This document shows positions 11,001-18,034 of a DNA stretch of 64,000 nt, piece by piece; the stretch's first letter is position 1, and every line of letters starts with the position of its first letter. The stretch covers positions 25,018-89,017 of the forward strand of contig JAFAZW010000039.1 in assembly GCA_019239415.1 (NCBI GenBank), in the 5' to 3' direction. The DNA comes from Alphaproteobacteria bacterium (GTDB lineage: Bacteria; Pseudomonadota; Alphaproteobacteria; Sphingomonadales; Sphingomonadaceae). The translations under genes were made by a program, and so were the position numbers. The notes under the pieces are model-generated. The model made no database searches. It had not been told where the DNA came from and was given only the letters and a program-made list of their open reading frames with translations.

Positions 11001-13794
11001 GCCGCGCCGAGAGGATTTCGCGGGTGAAGAGCTGCACGTCGACCGGCTGGCCGCGCACGATCCGGCCGTCGAGATCGAGCGCGACCACCTTGAGCCGCAT
11101 GTCGCCCGCGCGCTGCATCCAGCCGTCGGGCTTGATGCCGAGCCGGACCGCCGACGTGTAGAGCGGAATCGAGGTGCCGGTGGTCAGCGTCTCGCCGTTC
11201 GCATCCTCGTAATCCATCTCGACGCGCAGCCGCACCGAGTCCTGGAGCTCGGGAATGTCGAGCTCGGTCCTGAGCGCGCCCTGGCCGCCGAGCGTCAGCG
11301 GCACCGTCGCCGAGGACGGAAGATGGCCGGAGCCGTCCTCGCCTTCCTCCTCGTCGAGCGGCGAGGTGCCTTCGCGCACCGGCGCGCCGCCGAAGGTCCA
11401 GCCGTCCCAGTCGTCCGGATGATCGCGCAGCGTCTCATATTCGGTGCGCAACTTGATCGGCGCGCCGCCCGCGCCGCCGCCGGCGAGATAGCCGACATAG
11501 AGGTCGAGCGGCAGCCGCCGCGGCCGCGGCGCCGGGTTCTTCGGCCCCGCGATCGTCGCGCGCATCGTCGGCAGCCGATATTCGTCGACGCGGAATTGCT
11601 GGTTGGTGTCGTGGAGCTGGTCGCCGACCTTCCACTTGACGGCATAGGAGCCGCCCGGCGCGTCCTTTGGCGCCTGCCACTCGCTCTCGCCGATGCCGTC
11701 GCCGCCCAGGCTGAGCGGCAGCTCGTAGGCGGTGTCGGAGCCGAGATGCTGGAGGACGAGCACGCCCTTGAGCGCCCCGCCCGAGCGGAAGCCGGCCGGC
11801 GTCGGCGCGCGATAGACGTGCTTCATGTGCACGGTCTCGCCGGCGCGGATGAGGGTGCGGTCGAGGATGGTGTGGAAGACCGGGTCGGCGTCGCGATAGC
11901 CGTAGGGCAGGTCGAAATCGTAGGGGCCGATGCCCTCGCTCCAGGAGGAGAGGACGAAGGAGAAGTCGCCGCCGAGGCGCGCCGAAACCATCAGCGGCGG
12001 GGAATCGTCGCTGGCGCCGTCGCAGCCGCTGCGCGAGGAGGGGGCGGGGAGGCCGCTCTTCACCGCCAGCCGGCCCTGGCCGTCGGTGGTGCCGGCGGCG
12101 AGCAGGCGGCCGGAGCAGCTGTCGGTGATCCGCACCGAGGCGCCGGGCACGGGGGCGCCGCTGTCGAGCCCGGTCACCCAGACGAGCGAGGTCGCCCGTC
12201 CCCACTTGAAGTGGACCGACATGTCGGTGACCAGCGCCGCCGCCGCCACGTAGCGGGTCGCCGGCCGGCCGAGCAGGGCGCGGCCGAGGGTCGGGCTGGC
12301 GAGCTCGACGACGTAGAAACCGGGCCGCGAGAGCGGCATGCCGACCACTTCGAATTGCCGGCCCTTGCCGGGGAGCGCGAGCTGCATGCGCTGCACCGGC
12401 CCCGGCGCGCCGGGCGCGAAGACCGAGCGGTCGCCCGTATGGTTGACCCGGACCTTGGCCTTGCCGCGGCCCTCCTCGCGGATGTCGTCGCGCTGTGCCT
12501 TTTCGATCTTGCGGATCCAGCCGGCGATCGCGCCGTCGTCGCCGTCGACGCGCGCCGTGCCGCCGCCGATCGTCTGCACCGCCTCGCCGAGCTCGGGCTC
12601 GACGCCCCGCACCGTCACCGGCAGCACGCCGCCCTGCTTCGCCTCGAGGATGCCGAACGGCGCGGCGAATTTCACGAGCGGCGGCGGCTGGTCGATCGCG
12701 ACGTCGAGCGGGAAGCGGCGGGCGTTGGCGAGCGGCCGGCCGGAAAGGTCGGTCAGCCCCGCCGGCATCACCAGCTTCGCCACCGTCGAGGCCGGCAGCG
12801 GCGGCTTGAACTTCAACGTCGCGAGCGTCGCTTCGTGGCCGGTATCGACCGGCGCGAAGCTGCGCCCGCCCGCCTCGAGCCGCACCGCCAGCGCCTGGGC
12901 GCGCGGCACCGGCGCGGAGAATTCGACCTTGACCGGCTCGACGGGGTCGCAGCCGGCCTGCGGATTGCTGCGGCCGCACGAGAGGCGCGCGCTGAACTCC
13001 TTGCGCACACTATAGTCGAAGCGCTGGTCCGAGCCCGCGGCGCGGCCGGCGGGCGAACGGATCGACGCGCCCCAGACGACGGCCATGTCATGGCCCGGCG
13101 GCAGCGGCCGGCGGCACTTCAAGCCGACGACATGGGCCAGCGCCGCCTTCTGCGCCGCCGCGTCCTTCGGGACCTCGTTGTCGGGCGAGACCGCCTCGAT
13201 CATCTCCTCGCGCCGGTACTTGGTGAAGGAGGCGACCACGCGCTGCACCGTCGCCTGCGGGAGGAGGTCGACGGCGATCCGTTCGCCGATCCCGTCCACC
13301 GCGCAATAGGCGCCGGCGGCGACCGAGGCGCGGTCGACCGGCCCGTTCGGCACGACGAGGAAGGCCTGCTCCTCCTCGATCTCGTCGTCGCCCTCGTTGG
13401 GGAGGATCATCGCCGCATAGGGACCGCCCGTGTCGATGGCGAAGCTGCGCGCCCCCGTGACGAGCCGCCCCGCCAGCGTCTTGAGCCCGGCGACCAGGGT
13501 GGCGCGGCAGGTCATGCCGGCCTCGAGCGCCTTGTCATACTCCCAGACGAAGGTCGCCGGGTCGGTCCAGCGGCCCTTGCCGGAGGTGGCGCAGGCCATG
13601 GCGATCGGCGCGGGCCGCTGCTTGCCGAGCGGGGTCATCGGCTCGGAGAAGCGCAGGGTGAACCGCCCGATCTGCCGGTTCATGAGCCCGGGCGTCGCGG
13701 TCAGCACCGTCGGCGGCGTCACCGCGCTCGCGCCGAGCGGCGCCAGCAGCGCCAGAGGGACCAACAACCCGAATCGCTTCAGCCAGTCCCGCAT
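8077..13794 (-). CDS. Bacterial alpha-2-macroglobulin family protein
   Basis: A 1905-residue bacterial alpha-2-macroglobulin of the large (YfhM/type 1) class, a periplasmic protease trap. It starts with a signal peptide (MRDWLKRFGLLVPLALLAPLG, cleavage near ASA-V). The thioester motif is present as C1462-F-E-Q in YPYGCFEQ. The bait-region and MG domains precede it, and a terpenoid-cyclase-like helical domain and receptor-like domain follow. E. coli YfhM is a lipoprotein, but no lipobox cysteine is seen here, so this one is probably soluble. It is translationally coupled to pbpC downstream. The long opposite-strand frame here is an Arg-rich shadow. Confidence 0.95.
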   Translation of the reverse strand: MRDWLKRFGLLVPLALLAPLGASAVTPPTVLTATPGLMNRQIGRFTLRFSEPMTPLGKQRPAPIAMACATSGKGRWTDPATFVWEYDKALEAGMTCRATLVAGLKTLAGRLVTGARSFAIDTGGPYAAMILPNEGDDEIEEEQAFLVVPNGPVDRASVAAGAYCAVDGIGERIAVDLLPQATVQRVVASFTKYRREEMIEAVSPDNEVPKDAAAQKAALAHVVGLKCRRPLPPGHDMAVVWGASIRSPAGRAAGSDQRFDYSVRKEFSARLSCGRSNPQAGCDPVEPVKVEFSAPVPRAQALAVRLEAGGRSFAPVDTGHEATLATLKFKPPLPASTVAKLVMPAGLTDLSGRPLANARRFPLDVAIDQPPPLVKFAAPFGILEAKQGGVLPVTVRGVEPELGEAVQTIGGGTARVDGDDGAIAGWIRKIEKAQRDDIREEGRGKAKVRVNHTGDRSVFAPGAPGPVQRMQLALPGKGRQFEVVGMPLSRPGFYVVELASPTLGRALLGRPATRYVAAAALVTDMSVHFKWGRATSLVWVTGLDSGAPVPGASVRITDSCSGRLLAAGTTDGQGRLAVKSGLPAPSSRSGCDGASDDSPPLMVSARLGGDFSFVLSSWSEGIGPYDFDLPYGYRDADPVFHTILDRTLIRAGETVHMKHVYRAPTPAGFRSGGALKGVLVLQHLGSDTAYELPLSLGGDGIGESEWQAPKDAPGGSYAVKWKVGDQLHDTNQQFRVDEYRLPTMRATIAGPKNPAPRPRRLPLDLYVGYLAGGGAGGAPIKLRTEYETLRDHPDDWDGWTFGGAPVREGTSPLDEEEGEDGSGHLPSSATVPLTLGGQGALRTELDIPELQDSVRLRVEMDYEDANGETLTTGTSIPLYTSAVRLGIKPDGWMQRAGDMRLKVVALDLDGRIVRGQPVDVQLFTREILSARRRLIGGFYAFDNNARTTKLAAHCGGVTDAQGMVECTLDPGVSGEVLAMATTRDSAGNEARAVTSVYLAGDDDWWFGGDNGDRMDVIPDAKSYHMGDTARLQVRMPFREATALVTVEREGVLSSFVTQISGKDPVIEVPMAGSYAPDAFISVMAVRGRVSGWRVWIAEFAKKWHLPFFNDPSQPTALVDLAKPAYRLGIAKVKVGWEAHELKVAVKPEREKYHVRDTASVAVQVTGPGGKAPREAEIAFAAVDEALLILSPNDSWDLLDSMMEERPLSVLTSTAQMQVVGKRHYGRKALAAGGGGGGDLSALARSDFRPLLVWKGRVPLDEHGRATVQVPLADALSSYKLVAVATAGEDLFGTGSANIRTVQDLGLYSGVPPLVRSGDAFDTVFTLRNSTERDLKVTATAEVTPLAGGLKPQTVTVPAGGAVPVSWRVTAPETDSLRWTVSARVNGGQAGDRIVVDQQVVPPVPEETWAATFLRLSPNLSLPVGPPGGALPGRGGIEVALTASPAPSLTGVRAYMAAYPYGCFEQRLSKLIALDDRDAWTKLMAELPHYVADNGLLRYWPGDHQEGSIALTAYAASITAEAGLAWPDVPHAKMMEALRNVVDGRLKEATEAPYDARVLRIAALAALARNNRSTPAMALRVAMPLRDMPTSALADWIVILDKTPGVGPRPKQAAEQALRSHLAYEGTRLDVTDNGTAPWWMMISGDEMAIRALMVATGRPGWNDEAPKMMIGVAMRQQRGHWDTTPANAWGTLAVRRFAAAYPGAATGVTTVQLRGETLSRPWPNPQPAHFALPAAETPLLLSHSGGPQPWAFVSVRAAVPLTAPSFAGYRVSREVSFLVRKAPNAVSRGDVMKVRLTIEAFAARSWVVVEDPVPAGGSIVGGGGQSSLLAEKASGTDGWWPSYIERSHGYWRAYYGWLPRGKTSIEYAVRINSTGRFQLPPTHVEAMYSPEIRASVPNAPLEVAP

Positions 13795-14587
13795 CTTTGC
13801 GCCTCCCTGACGGCGCTTGTGATGCCCTAATCCTTCCCTGTCGTCTAGCGGTGAACCGTTATTTTTTTACGACGAACGGAGCCGGGGCCGAAGCCGTTGA
13901 CGCGGCGCCTTTTCTCGCTCTCCGCAGGCTCGCCGGGGCGGCGACCGGAGGCGCGTTGTCAGGCGTGGTCGCGACGTAGGTCCGAGGTGCGCGCGGCGGG
14001 GAAGTTTCGAAGTTTCGCGTTCGAAAAATCCCTTCCGATCAATCCCGTCCCTTTTGATCGGTTTTCCCGATCAGTGCCGCGCCCGCCGAAGCGCGGGCCG
14101 AGGCCGAGTCGGTGCTTCTCACCGTGTCAAAGAACGCGCAGCTGTGGCGACCGCAGGAACATAGCACAAACGGAGACGGGATGCGACCTGTTTGTGCGGG
14201 CACGCGTCTGCCGCGGCGGCGGCTCCGGCGGGTGCGGATGCCGGGCCGAGGCGGGGTCGTTGCCTTGCGCGTGCCGGGCGCGTGCCGGGCGCATGCCGGG
14301 TCGTCACCGCCCGGGAACCGCGGGTTTGCCGGCGGAAACCGGCGTTGCGATGCGCCGTCGGGGCCCCGCAAAATGCACCCGGGGAGTGCCTCTGGAGCGG
14401 GCGCCGGAGGCGAAGCTGGATCCCCATTCAGGTTCAGGTGCGGGCTCGGCCCCGAAGAAAAGGCCTGCGGCCGGGGGCGGGGCTCGGACCCTTCGGGTTC
14501 TTCGGGCCTTCGGGCGAACCGACACCGGCGATGGAGGGGCTGCGCCTGCACGGATGAGGATTGGTGCGGGTGGAGCGGCGGGACCGG

Positions 14588-14750
14588 GTTCACGCGAAGA
14601 CGCGAAGACGCGAAGACGCGAAGGCGCGAAGGGCCGAGCCCTTCCCGTTGCGGAGCGATTATTCTTCGAGGCGAGGGCCGGCGGCGAGGCTTTCGGAGGA
14701 GTGGCCTGCGGCCGGGCCAAACTCGGACCCTTTGCGTCTTTGCGTGAGAC
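14588..14750. repeat. Miniature inverted-repeat element, GGTTCACGCGAAG type
   Basis: Imperfect terminal inverted repeats: the left end GGTTCACGCGAAGACGC is mirrored by GCGTCTTTGCGTGAGAC at the right end, about 160 bp apart. The left end carries the 8-bp tandem GCGAAGAC. No coding capacity is recognised. It is probably a non-autonomous mobile or REP-like unit. Confidence 0.5.
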
Positions 14751-14783
14751 ATTCGGGCTGCGGTGCGGGAGGAGGCCGCACTC

Positions 14784-14940
14784 GGTTCACCCGAAGGCCC
14801 GAAGGGCCCGAAGAGGCCGAGATCACGCATCGCGGGGCGACATCTCGCTGAACGCCGATGCGGGTACGGTCGGCGAGGATGGGCCGGCGGCCGCTTGCAG
14901 AGCACGGACCCTTCGGGTTCTTCGGGCCTTCGGGTGAGAC
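14784..14940. repeat. Miniature inverted-repeat element, GGTTCACCCGAAG type
   Basis: About 30-bp terminal inverted repeats (14784-14813 and 14911-14940) match with few differences; their outer parts read GGTTCACCCGAAGGCCCGAA and its near-complement. They flank a roughly 100-bp core without coding features. The right end is also repeated at 14491-14520, which suggests a third, partial copy. Confidence 0.55.
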
Positions 14941-14975
14941 GGAACCGGCGATAGAGGGGCTGCTGCGTGCGCGGT

Positions 14976-15413
14976 TCAGGAAAGGCGCCTCGCGTCCGCC
15001 TTGATCGCCTGCATGGCGGCGAGGTCGCCGAGATATTCGACGACGCGCTCGTCCAGGGCGAGGTCGAGCTTGAGGGCGAGCGCGGCCACGTCGGGGGCGG
15101 GGGTGCGGAGGAGGTGCTGGAGGGCGTCGTGATGGCGAGAGCCGAGGCGGTCGTAGAGATCCTCGTCCTCGGTGTGCGCGACGGCGGCGAGGGCGGAGTC
15201 GGCGCGGCGATATCGGGCGAGGGCGCGCTTCCATCCGTCATCCCGGCGAAAGCCGGGATCTCCATTCGGAAAGGCGCCGTGCGGGTCTCCGGGAGATCCC
15301 GGCTTCCGCCGGGATGACGGGGAAGCGGCCTCCGCGCCGGCCGCCGCGAGCGCAGGCGCCGCGCCGGCGGCTAGCAGCGCGCGGCGGGTCAGGCTAAGCT
15401 GCCCAGCAGCCAT
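14976..15413 (-). CDS. Small exported protein with an in-frame palindromic repeat insertion
   Basis: A 145-residue protein of unknown function with a good AAGGAGG ribosome site before its ATG. Residues 1-30 (LTRRALLAAGAAPALAAAG core) form a Tat-like or Sec signal peptide. Residues about 31-60 (SPSSRRKPGSP...GDPGFRRDDG) are encoded by a palindromic intergenic repeat (15236-15320) that interrupts the gene without breaking frame. The remainder (from WKRALARY) is a helical domain rich in Ala, Asp and Leu. The insert lies just after the signal peptide, where extra residues would be tolerated. The cargo function is not recognised. Confidence 0.7.
   Translation of the reverse strand: MAAGQLSLTRRALLAAGAAPALAAAGAEAASPSSRRKPGSPGDPHGAFPNGDPGFRRDDGWKRALARYRRADSALAAVAHTEDEDLYDRLGSRHHDALQHLLRTPAPDVAALALKLDLALDERVVEYLGDLAAMQAIKADARRLS
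15236..15320. repeat. REP-like palindromic element (CCCGGCGAAAGCCGGG family), inside a gene
   Basis: The left arm CGTCATCCCGGCGAAAGCCG is mirrored by a right arm ending CGCCGGGATGACGG, separated by about 30 bp. Both arms are themselves hairpins, which gives a REP-doublet organisation. Members of the same family occur at 16656-16684 (half unit), 19924-20047 and 63236-63316. Confidence 0.8.
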
Positions 15414-15485
15414 CCTTCGCCTCCTTTTCGAGGGAGTCGTGGGCGGGTCGGTGCCGAAGGCGTCAGCCTCGGCTTCTTGATTGGT

Positions 15486-15500
15486 TTAGGTGTTACCTAA
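15486..15500. promoter_or_regulatory. Palindromic operator-like site
   Basis: TTAGGTGTTACCTAA is a perfect dyad (6-bp arms, GTT spacer) between the divergent small exported-protein gene and the ribbon-helix-helix frame. It begins 32 bases upstream of the latter's presumed start. It may bind the RHH protein or another regulator; this is inference from symmetry and position. Confidence 0.45.
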
Positions 15501-15517
15501 TCCTTGGGGGCGGGTCA

Positions 15518-15703
15518 ATAGCTGACGAGCAAAAAAGACGCCCGGGCCGGCCCGCCACCGGGAAGGACCCGGTGCAGACGGTGCGGCTTTCGGTGAAGCT
15601 GCAGGCGGAGATCACGGCTTGGATTGAGCGGCAGCCGGAGCCGAAGCCTTCGCGGTCCGAGGCGATACGGGCGCTGATCCACGCGGGCTTAAGGAGGAAC
15701 TGA
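15518..15703 (+). CDS. Putative ribbon-helix-helix protein with an ATA in place of the start codon
   Basis: The open frame encodes about 61 residues: ADEQKRRPGRPATGKDP, then a beta strand VQTVRLSVKL and a helix-turn-helix-like part PSRSEAIRALIHAGLRRN. This is the layout of a small ribbon-helix-helix DNA-binding protein. No ATG, GTG or TTG is available near the expected N-terminus. The codon at the expected position is ATA, preceded by a purine-rich GGGGGCGGG. Either the protein starts at the rare ATA, a GTG inside the frame is used, or the gene is inactivated by a start-codon mutation. The adjacent dyad at 15486-15500 would fit autoregulation. Confidence 0.5.
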   Translation: MADEQKRRPGRPATGKDPVQTVRLSVKLQAEITAWIERQPEPKPSRSEAIRALIHAGLRRN

Positions 15704-15799
15704 GCTGGAAGAGGCGATGAGGTCATCTTATCGCACCTGCTTGGGGTAGTGCGGTGTTACTGACAGCAGCCCTCGACTGCGCGCGGGAAGGAGGCAAAT

Positions 15800-16570
15800 T
15801 TGGTTGACAGATCGTTGGGAGGCGACCTGCCTATCGCGCTTCCAGTGACCGTAGATCTGATGAAAGTTGCTACGTCACTGCGAGATAAGGTGGCGCGCAG
15901 GAAATTGGTCGGGTGCATCCGGACTGCCTGGACGACTCAGTCGTGTCTAGCTGACCTTCGCCAAGCCGCCGGAGCGTGCGATGCTATTGATGCGCTCTCC
16001 ACCACGTCCTCTACACTAGATGGTTACGTGCGCACGCACCTACAGAGCGCCACTTTGGCGTCAGCGATCATAATGTACGTGAGAGCGACTACGAGTGGAG
16101 GCAAGCGTTCCGGTGAGCGGGGCTCCGTTCAAATCGATCCGGCGAAACTCACCAAGAGGCAGCAAGAAGACCACGGGACCCTCGTTAGAATAAGGAATTC
16201 AGCGCTCGGGCATGTCGAGGTGAATGCCGACATCGCGGGAGACTACTGGCATCGTGACCTCGTGTTCGCGAAACGATCAGGCGCAGCGAACTGGGAGGTT
16301 GCTAGCTCTTCCCACGCGATCGGCTTTCATAAACCCGCTTTCGAAATCCTTAAACGCCAGGTTCCGGTAGCTATTGAGCACCTCAAAGAAAAATGCCGCC
16401 AGCGCATCGCGGGGGTAATTGAGATGATCAATGAGTTAAAGCTCTGCGATGCTGATCTAATGACGCATCAAGTGAATCCCATCGAGTGGTTCGGTTCAGC
16501 GAGAGCAGCCGTAATAGCTCTTGGAACGAAGCCGGGTGAAGAAGCGTCAGGGTGGACACCTCTGATTTGA
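15800..16570 (+). CDS. Hypothetical protein with a HEPN-like RNxxxGH motif
   Basis: A 256-residue protein starting at TTG, 5-6 bases after an excellent AAGGAGG site. Its codon use is clearly less GC-biased than the neighbours, which suggests recent acquisition. It is mostly helical. R132-N-S-A-L-G-H138 fits the R-N-x(3-5)-H signature of HEPN-domain RNases found in many defence and toxin proteins; the rest gives no recognised domain. It lies among toxin-antitoxin genes and a putative RHH gene in a small accessory patch. Function is unknown; the HEPN assignment is tentative. Confidence 0.6.
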   Translation: MVDRSLGGDLPIALPVTVDLMKVATSLRDKVARRKLVGCIRTAWTTQSCLADLRQAAGACDAIDALSTTSSTLDGYVRTHLQSATLASAIIMYVRATTSGGKRSGERGSVQIDPAKLTKRQQEDHGTLVRIRNSALGHVEVNADIAGDYWHRDLVFAKRSGAANWEVASSSHAIGFHKPAFEILKRQVPVAIEHLKEKCRQRIAGVIEMINELKLCDADLMTHQVNPIEWFGSARAAVIALGTKPGEEASGWTPLI

Positions 16571-16655
16571 ACGCATGGGGTGCAGTCACGCGAGTGTCCC
16601 CTTCTTCGGTCTTGGAGACATTCGCAGTGACGGAAGGGGCTCGGGCGGGTCTCCT

Positions 16656-16684
16656 GCAGATCCCGGCTTCCGCCGGGATGACGG
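16656..16684. repeat. Half REP-like palindromic unit
   Basis: Only the right arm of the CCCGGCGAAAGCCGGG family is present (GATCCCGGCTTCCGCCGGGA and following TGACGG), downstream of the HEPN-like gene and upstream of the RelBE-like pair. It is probably a decayed or single-unit copy. Confidence 0.7.
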
Positions 16685-16789
16685 CATAGCAGCCGTGCCC
16701 AGAGTTGGCGCCGCGTGGACGGGTGGCACGCGCAACCACTCGCCCGCCGCCCGAGGATCGCCTATATCGGGCAGGCGAAAGGACGTGCG

Positions 16790-17008
16790 ATGCTGGCCAT
16801 CAAGATCGATGCGGCGACCGAGAAGCGGCTGGCCGAGGCGGCGCGGCGGCTGGGGGAGGCTCCGGACGCGCTGGCGGCGCGGGCGCTCGAATCCTACCTT
16901 GAGGACGTCGAGGATTATGCCAGCGCGGTCGAGGCGTGGAACGCGCTCGATCCGGCCGACCTGACCTCGCTTGCCGACATGAAGCGTGAGCTCGGACTGG
17001 ACGGTTGA
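16790..17008 (+). CDS. RelB-like ribbon-helix-helix antitoxin
   Basis: A 72-residue protein beginning MLAIKIDAATEKRLAEAARR, a beta strand plus helix of an RHH DNA-binding domain, followed by an acidic tail (LESYLEDVEDYASAVEAW). The ATG follows AAAGGA. It overlaps the RelE-like toxin start by 23 bases, typical of type II modules, where the antitoxin binds the toxin and represses the operon. The longer open frame upstream is not needed. Confidence 0.82.
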   Translation: MLAIKIDAATEKRLAEAARRLGEAPDALAARALESYLEDVEDYASAVEAWNALDPADLTSLADMKRELGLDG

Positions 17009-17258
17009 GATCGCGCCGCCGGCGCGACGCGCGCTCCGCAAGCTTGATCGCAAGGCGGCGGCGCGGATCGTTGCGTGGCTCGAAACGCTGACCCGCGAGC
17101 GGGACAATCCACGCTCCACGGGTAAGGCGCTGGCCGGCGAGTTGGAAGGCTTTTGGCGCTATCGCGTCGGCCCCTATCGGCTGATCTGTCGGATCGAGGA
17201 CGAGCGGCTGGTCGTCCTGGTGCTAAAAATCGGGCATCGGCGAGAGGTTTACCGCTGA
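16986..17258 (+). CDS. RelE/ParE family toxin
   Basis: A 90-residue protein starting at GTG (MSSDWTVEIAPPARRALRKL). The fold signature is clear: an N-terminal strand and helix with A-R-R-A-L-R-K-L-D, GELEGFWRYRVGPYRLICRI in the centre, and the C-terminal VLKIGHRREVYR. RelE proteins cut mRNA in the ribosomal A site; the related ParE group poisons gyrase. The arginine-rich core and GFWRYRVGPYR favour RelE. Its start lies inside the antitoxin gene. Confidence 0.85.
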   Translation: MSSDWTVEIAPPARRALRKLDRKAAARIVAWLETLTRERDNPRSTGKALAGELEGFWRYRVGPYRLICRIEDERLVVLVLKIGHRREVYR

Positions 17259-17324
17259 TGGCTGCTGCGGGGGCAACGGGTGGGGTGACGACAGGGACCT
17301 ACGCGTCGTCACCGTTCGTCATCT

Positions 17325-17666
17325 TTACGCCTCCGCAAGCTCCTCCCTTTGCGCCGGCGGCTTGAGGCGGAAGTCGATCTCCAGGCCGAGCGCGGGGAGG
17401 ACGGTCATCAGGGTTTCGAGCGTGGGATTGCCCTGGGGGCCGAAGGACTTGTTAAGCGTCTGCCGCTTGATCCCCGTCTCACGGGCGAGGCGGCTCAGAC
17501 CGCGCGCGCGGGCCACGGCGCCGATCGCGGTGGCGAGATAATGGGCGTTGCCGCTCTCGGCGGCGTCGCGAAGGAGGTGGATCTGGGAGCTTTCGCGCCC
17601 GAGATAGTCGGCGGGGTCGAAGTCGCAGACTTCGAGCGCCGCGGGATCGAGATCGGCTTCGGTCAT
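17325..17666 (-). CDS. HigA-like addiction-module antidote protein
   Basis: A 113-residue protein of the probable addiction module antidote family. An N-terminal segment (DFDPADYLGRESSQIHLLRDA) precedes a helix-turn-helix domain (LSRLARETGIKRQTLNKSF) and NPTLETLMTVLPALGLEIDF. It starts at ATG right after the truncated toxin remnant upstream on the same strand. The antitoxin looks intact, so it may now act as a stand-alone regulator or solitary antidote. The open frame continues far upstream but only as shadow sequence. Confidence 0.8.
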   Translation of the reverse strand: MTEADLDPAALEVCDFDPADYLGRESSQIHLLRDAAESGNAHYLATAIGAVARARGLSRLARETGIKRQTLNKSFGPQGNPTLETLMTVLPALGLEIDFRLKPPAQREELAEA

Positions 17667-17668
17667 CG

Positions 17669-17863
17669 TTAGCTGGCCCTCCATGGCGGCCCTGCACCCA
17701 CGTCGACGCGGAATTCGCCCACCTTCTTTCGGACCGACTTCGTATCGCCCAGCAGACCCGACTGGATGCGCGCGATCCGGGTGACGATCGCGTCCTGCGC
17801 AAGCTCGTCGGTCAGATTCCTCAGCCAGCTGTCGGAAGCGGCCGTTCTCTGCACGACGATCAT
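17669..17863 (-). pseudogene. Truncated RelE/HigB-type toxin (addiction module killer)
   Basis: A 64-residue fragment starting MIVVQRTAASDSWLRNLTDE and carrying DAIVTRIARIQSGLLGDTKSV and GEFRVDVGAGP, the first two thirds of the TIGR02683-type killer family (about 100 residues). After GAGP the expected strand with the tyrosine/arginine core and the LLxGGDK segment are missing. The frame ends PWRAS-stop two bases before the antitoxin start. A deletion joining the middle of the toxin to the antitoxin gene is the simplest explanation; activity is unlikely. Confidence 0.7.
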
Positions 17864-18034
17864 GTGACGCGTATAAGCGTCGGAGAGTCGATCGTGAACT
17901 AAAAGCTTCACCCTGTCGGCGGCATCCTTCGGCCCCCACCGCCGCCTTGCCCGATCCGTCACGGTCCTGTAACCGTAAGGGCAAGTCACGGCGGCGGTCC
18001 GCCCGGCGCCGGCAGGATATAAGAGTATCGAGCC

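Larger units (their letters stand above)
13795..14975. other. Long intergenic region, repeat-rich, no supported gene
   Basis: About 1.2 kb upstream of the alpha-2-macroglobulin gene holds no convincing gene; long open frames on both strands are Arg/Gly/Pro-rich and driven by GC content. It contains an inverted repeat CCGATCAA/TTGATCGG at 14035-14061 followed by a short T-run, a five-copy 8-bp tandem (GCGAAGAC type, 14592-14632), two miniature inverted-repeat elements (separate entries), and a direct repeat of about 60 bp: the block at 14487-14545 reappears, diverged, at 14905-14963. The promoter for the alpha-2-macroglobulin gene must lie in the left part. Confidence 0.7.

Noticed and set aside
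7951..13830. 1959-codon open frame on the plus strand
   Set aside because: It lies opposite the alpha-2-macroglobulin and pbpC genes and is full of Arg, Gly and His runs typical of antisense frames in high-GC DNA; no domain is visible.
13838..14170. Possible tRNA or rRNA remnant upstream of the alpha-2-macroglobulin gene
   Set aside because: Hairpins are present but no cloverleaf, CCA end or recognised rRNA segment could be built by eye.
14588..14940. Possible CRISPR array
   Set aside because: The repeats are few, inverted and without regular unique spacers; no cas genes are present.
14039..15265. 408-codon minus-strand frame in the repeat desert
   Set aside because: Low-complexity Arg/Pro/Ser translation of repeats; no ribosome site and no homologous motif.
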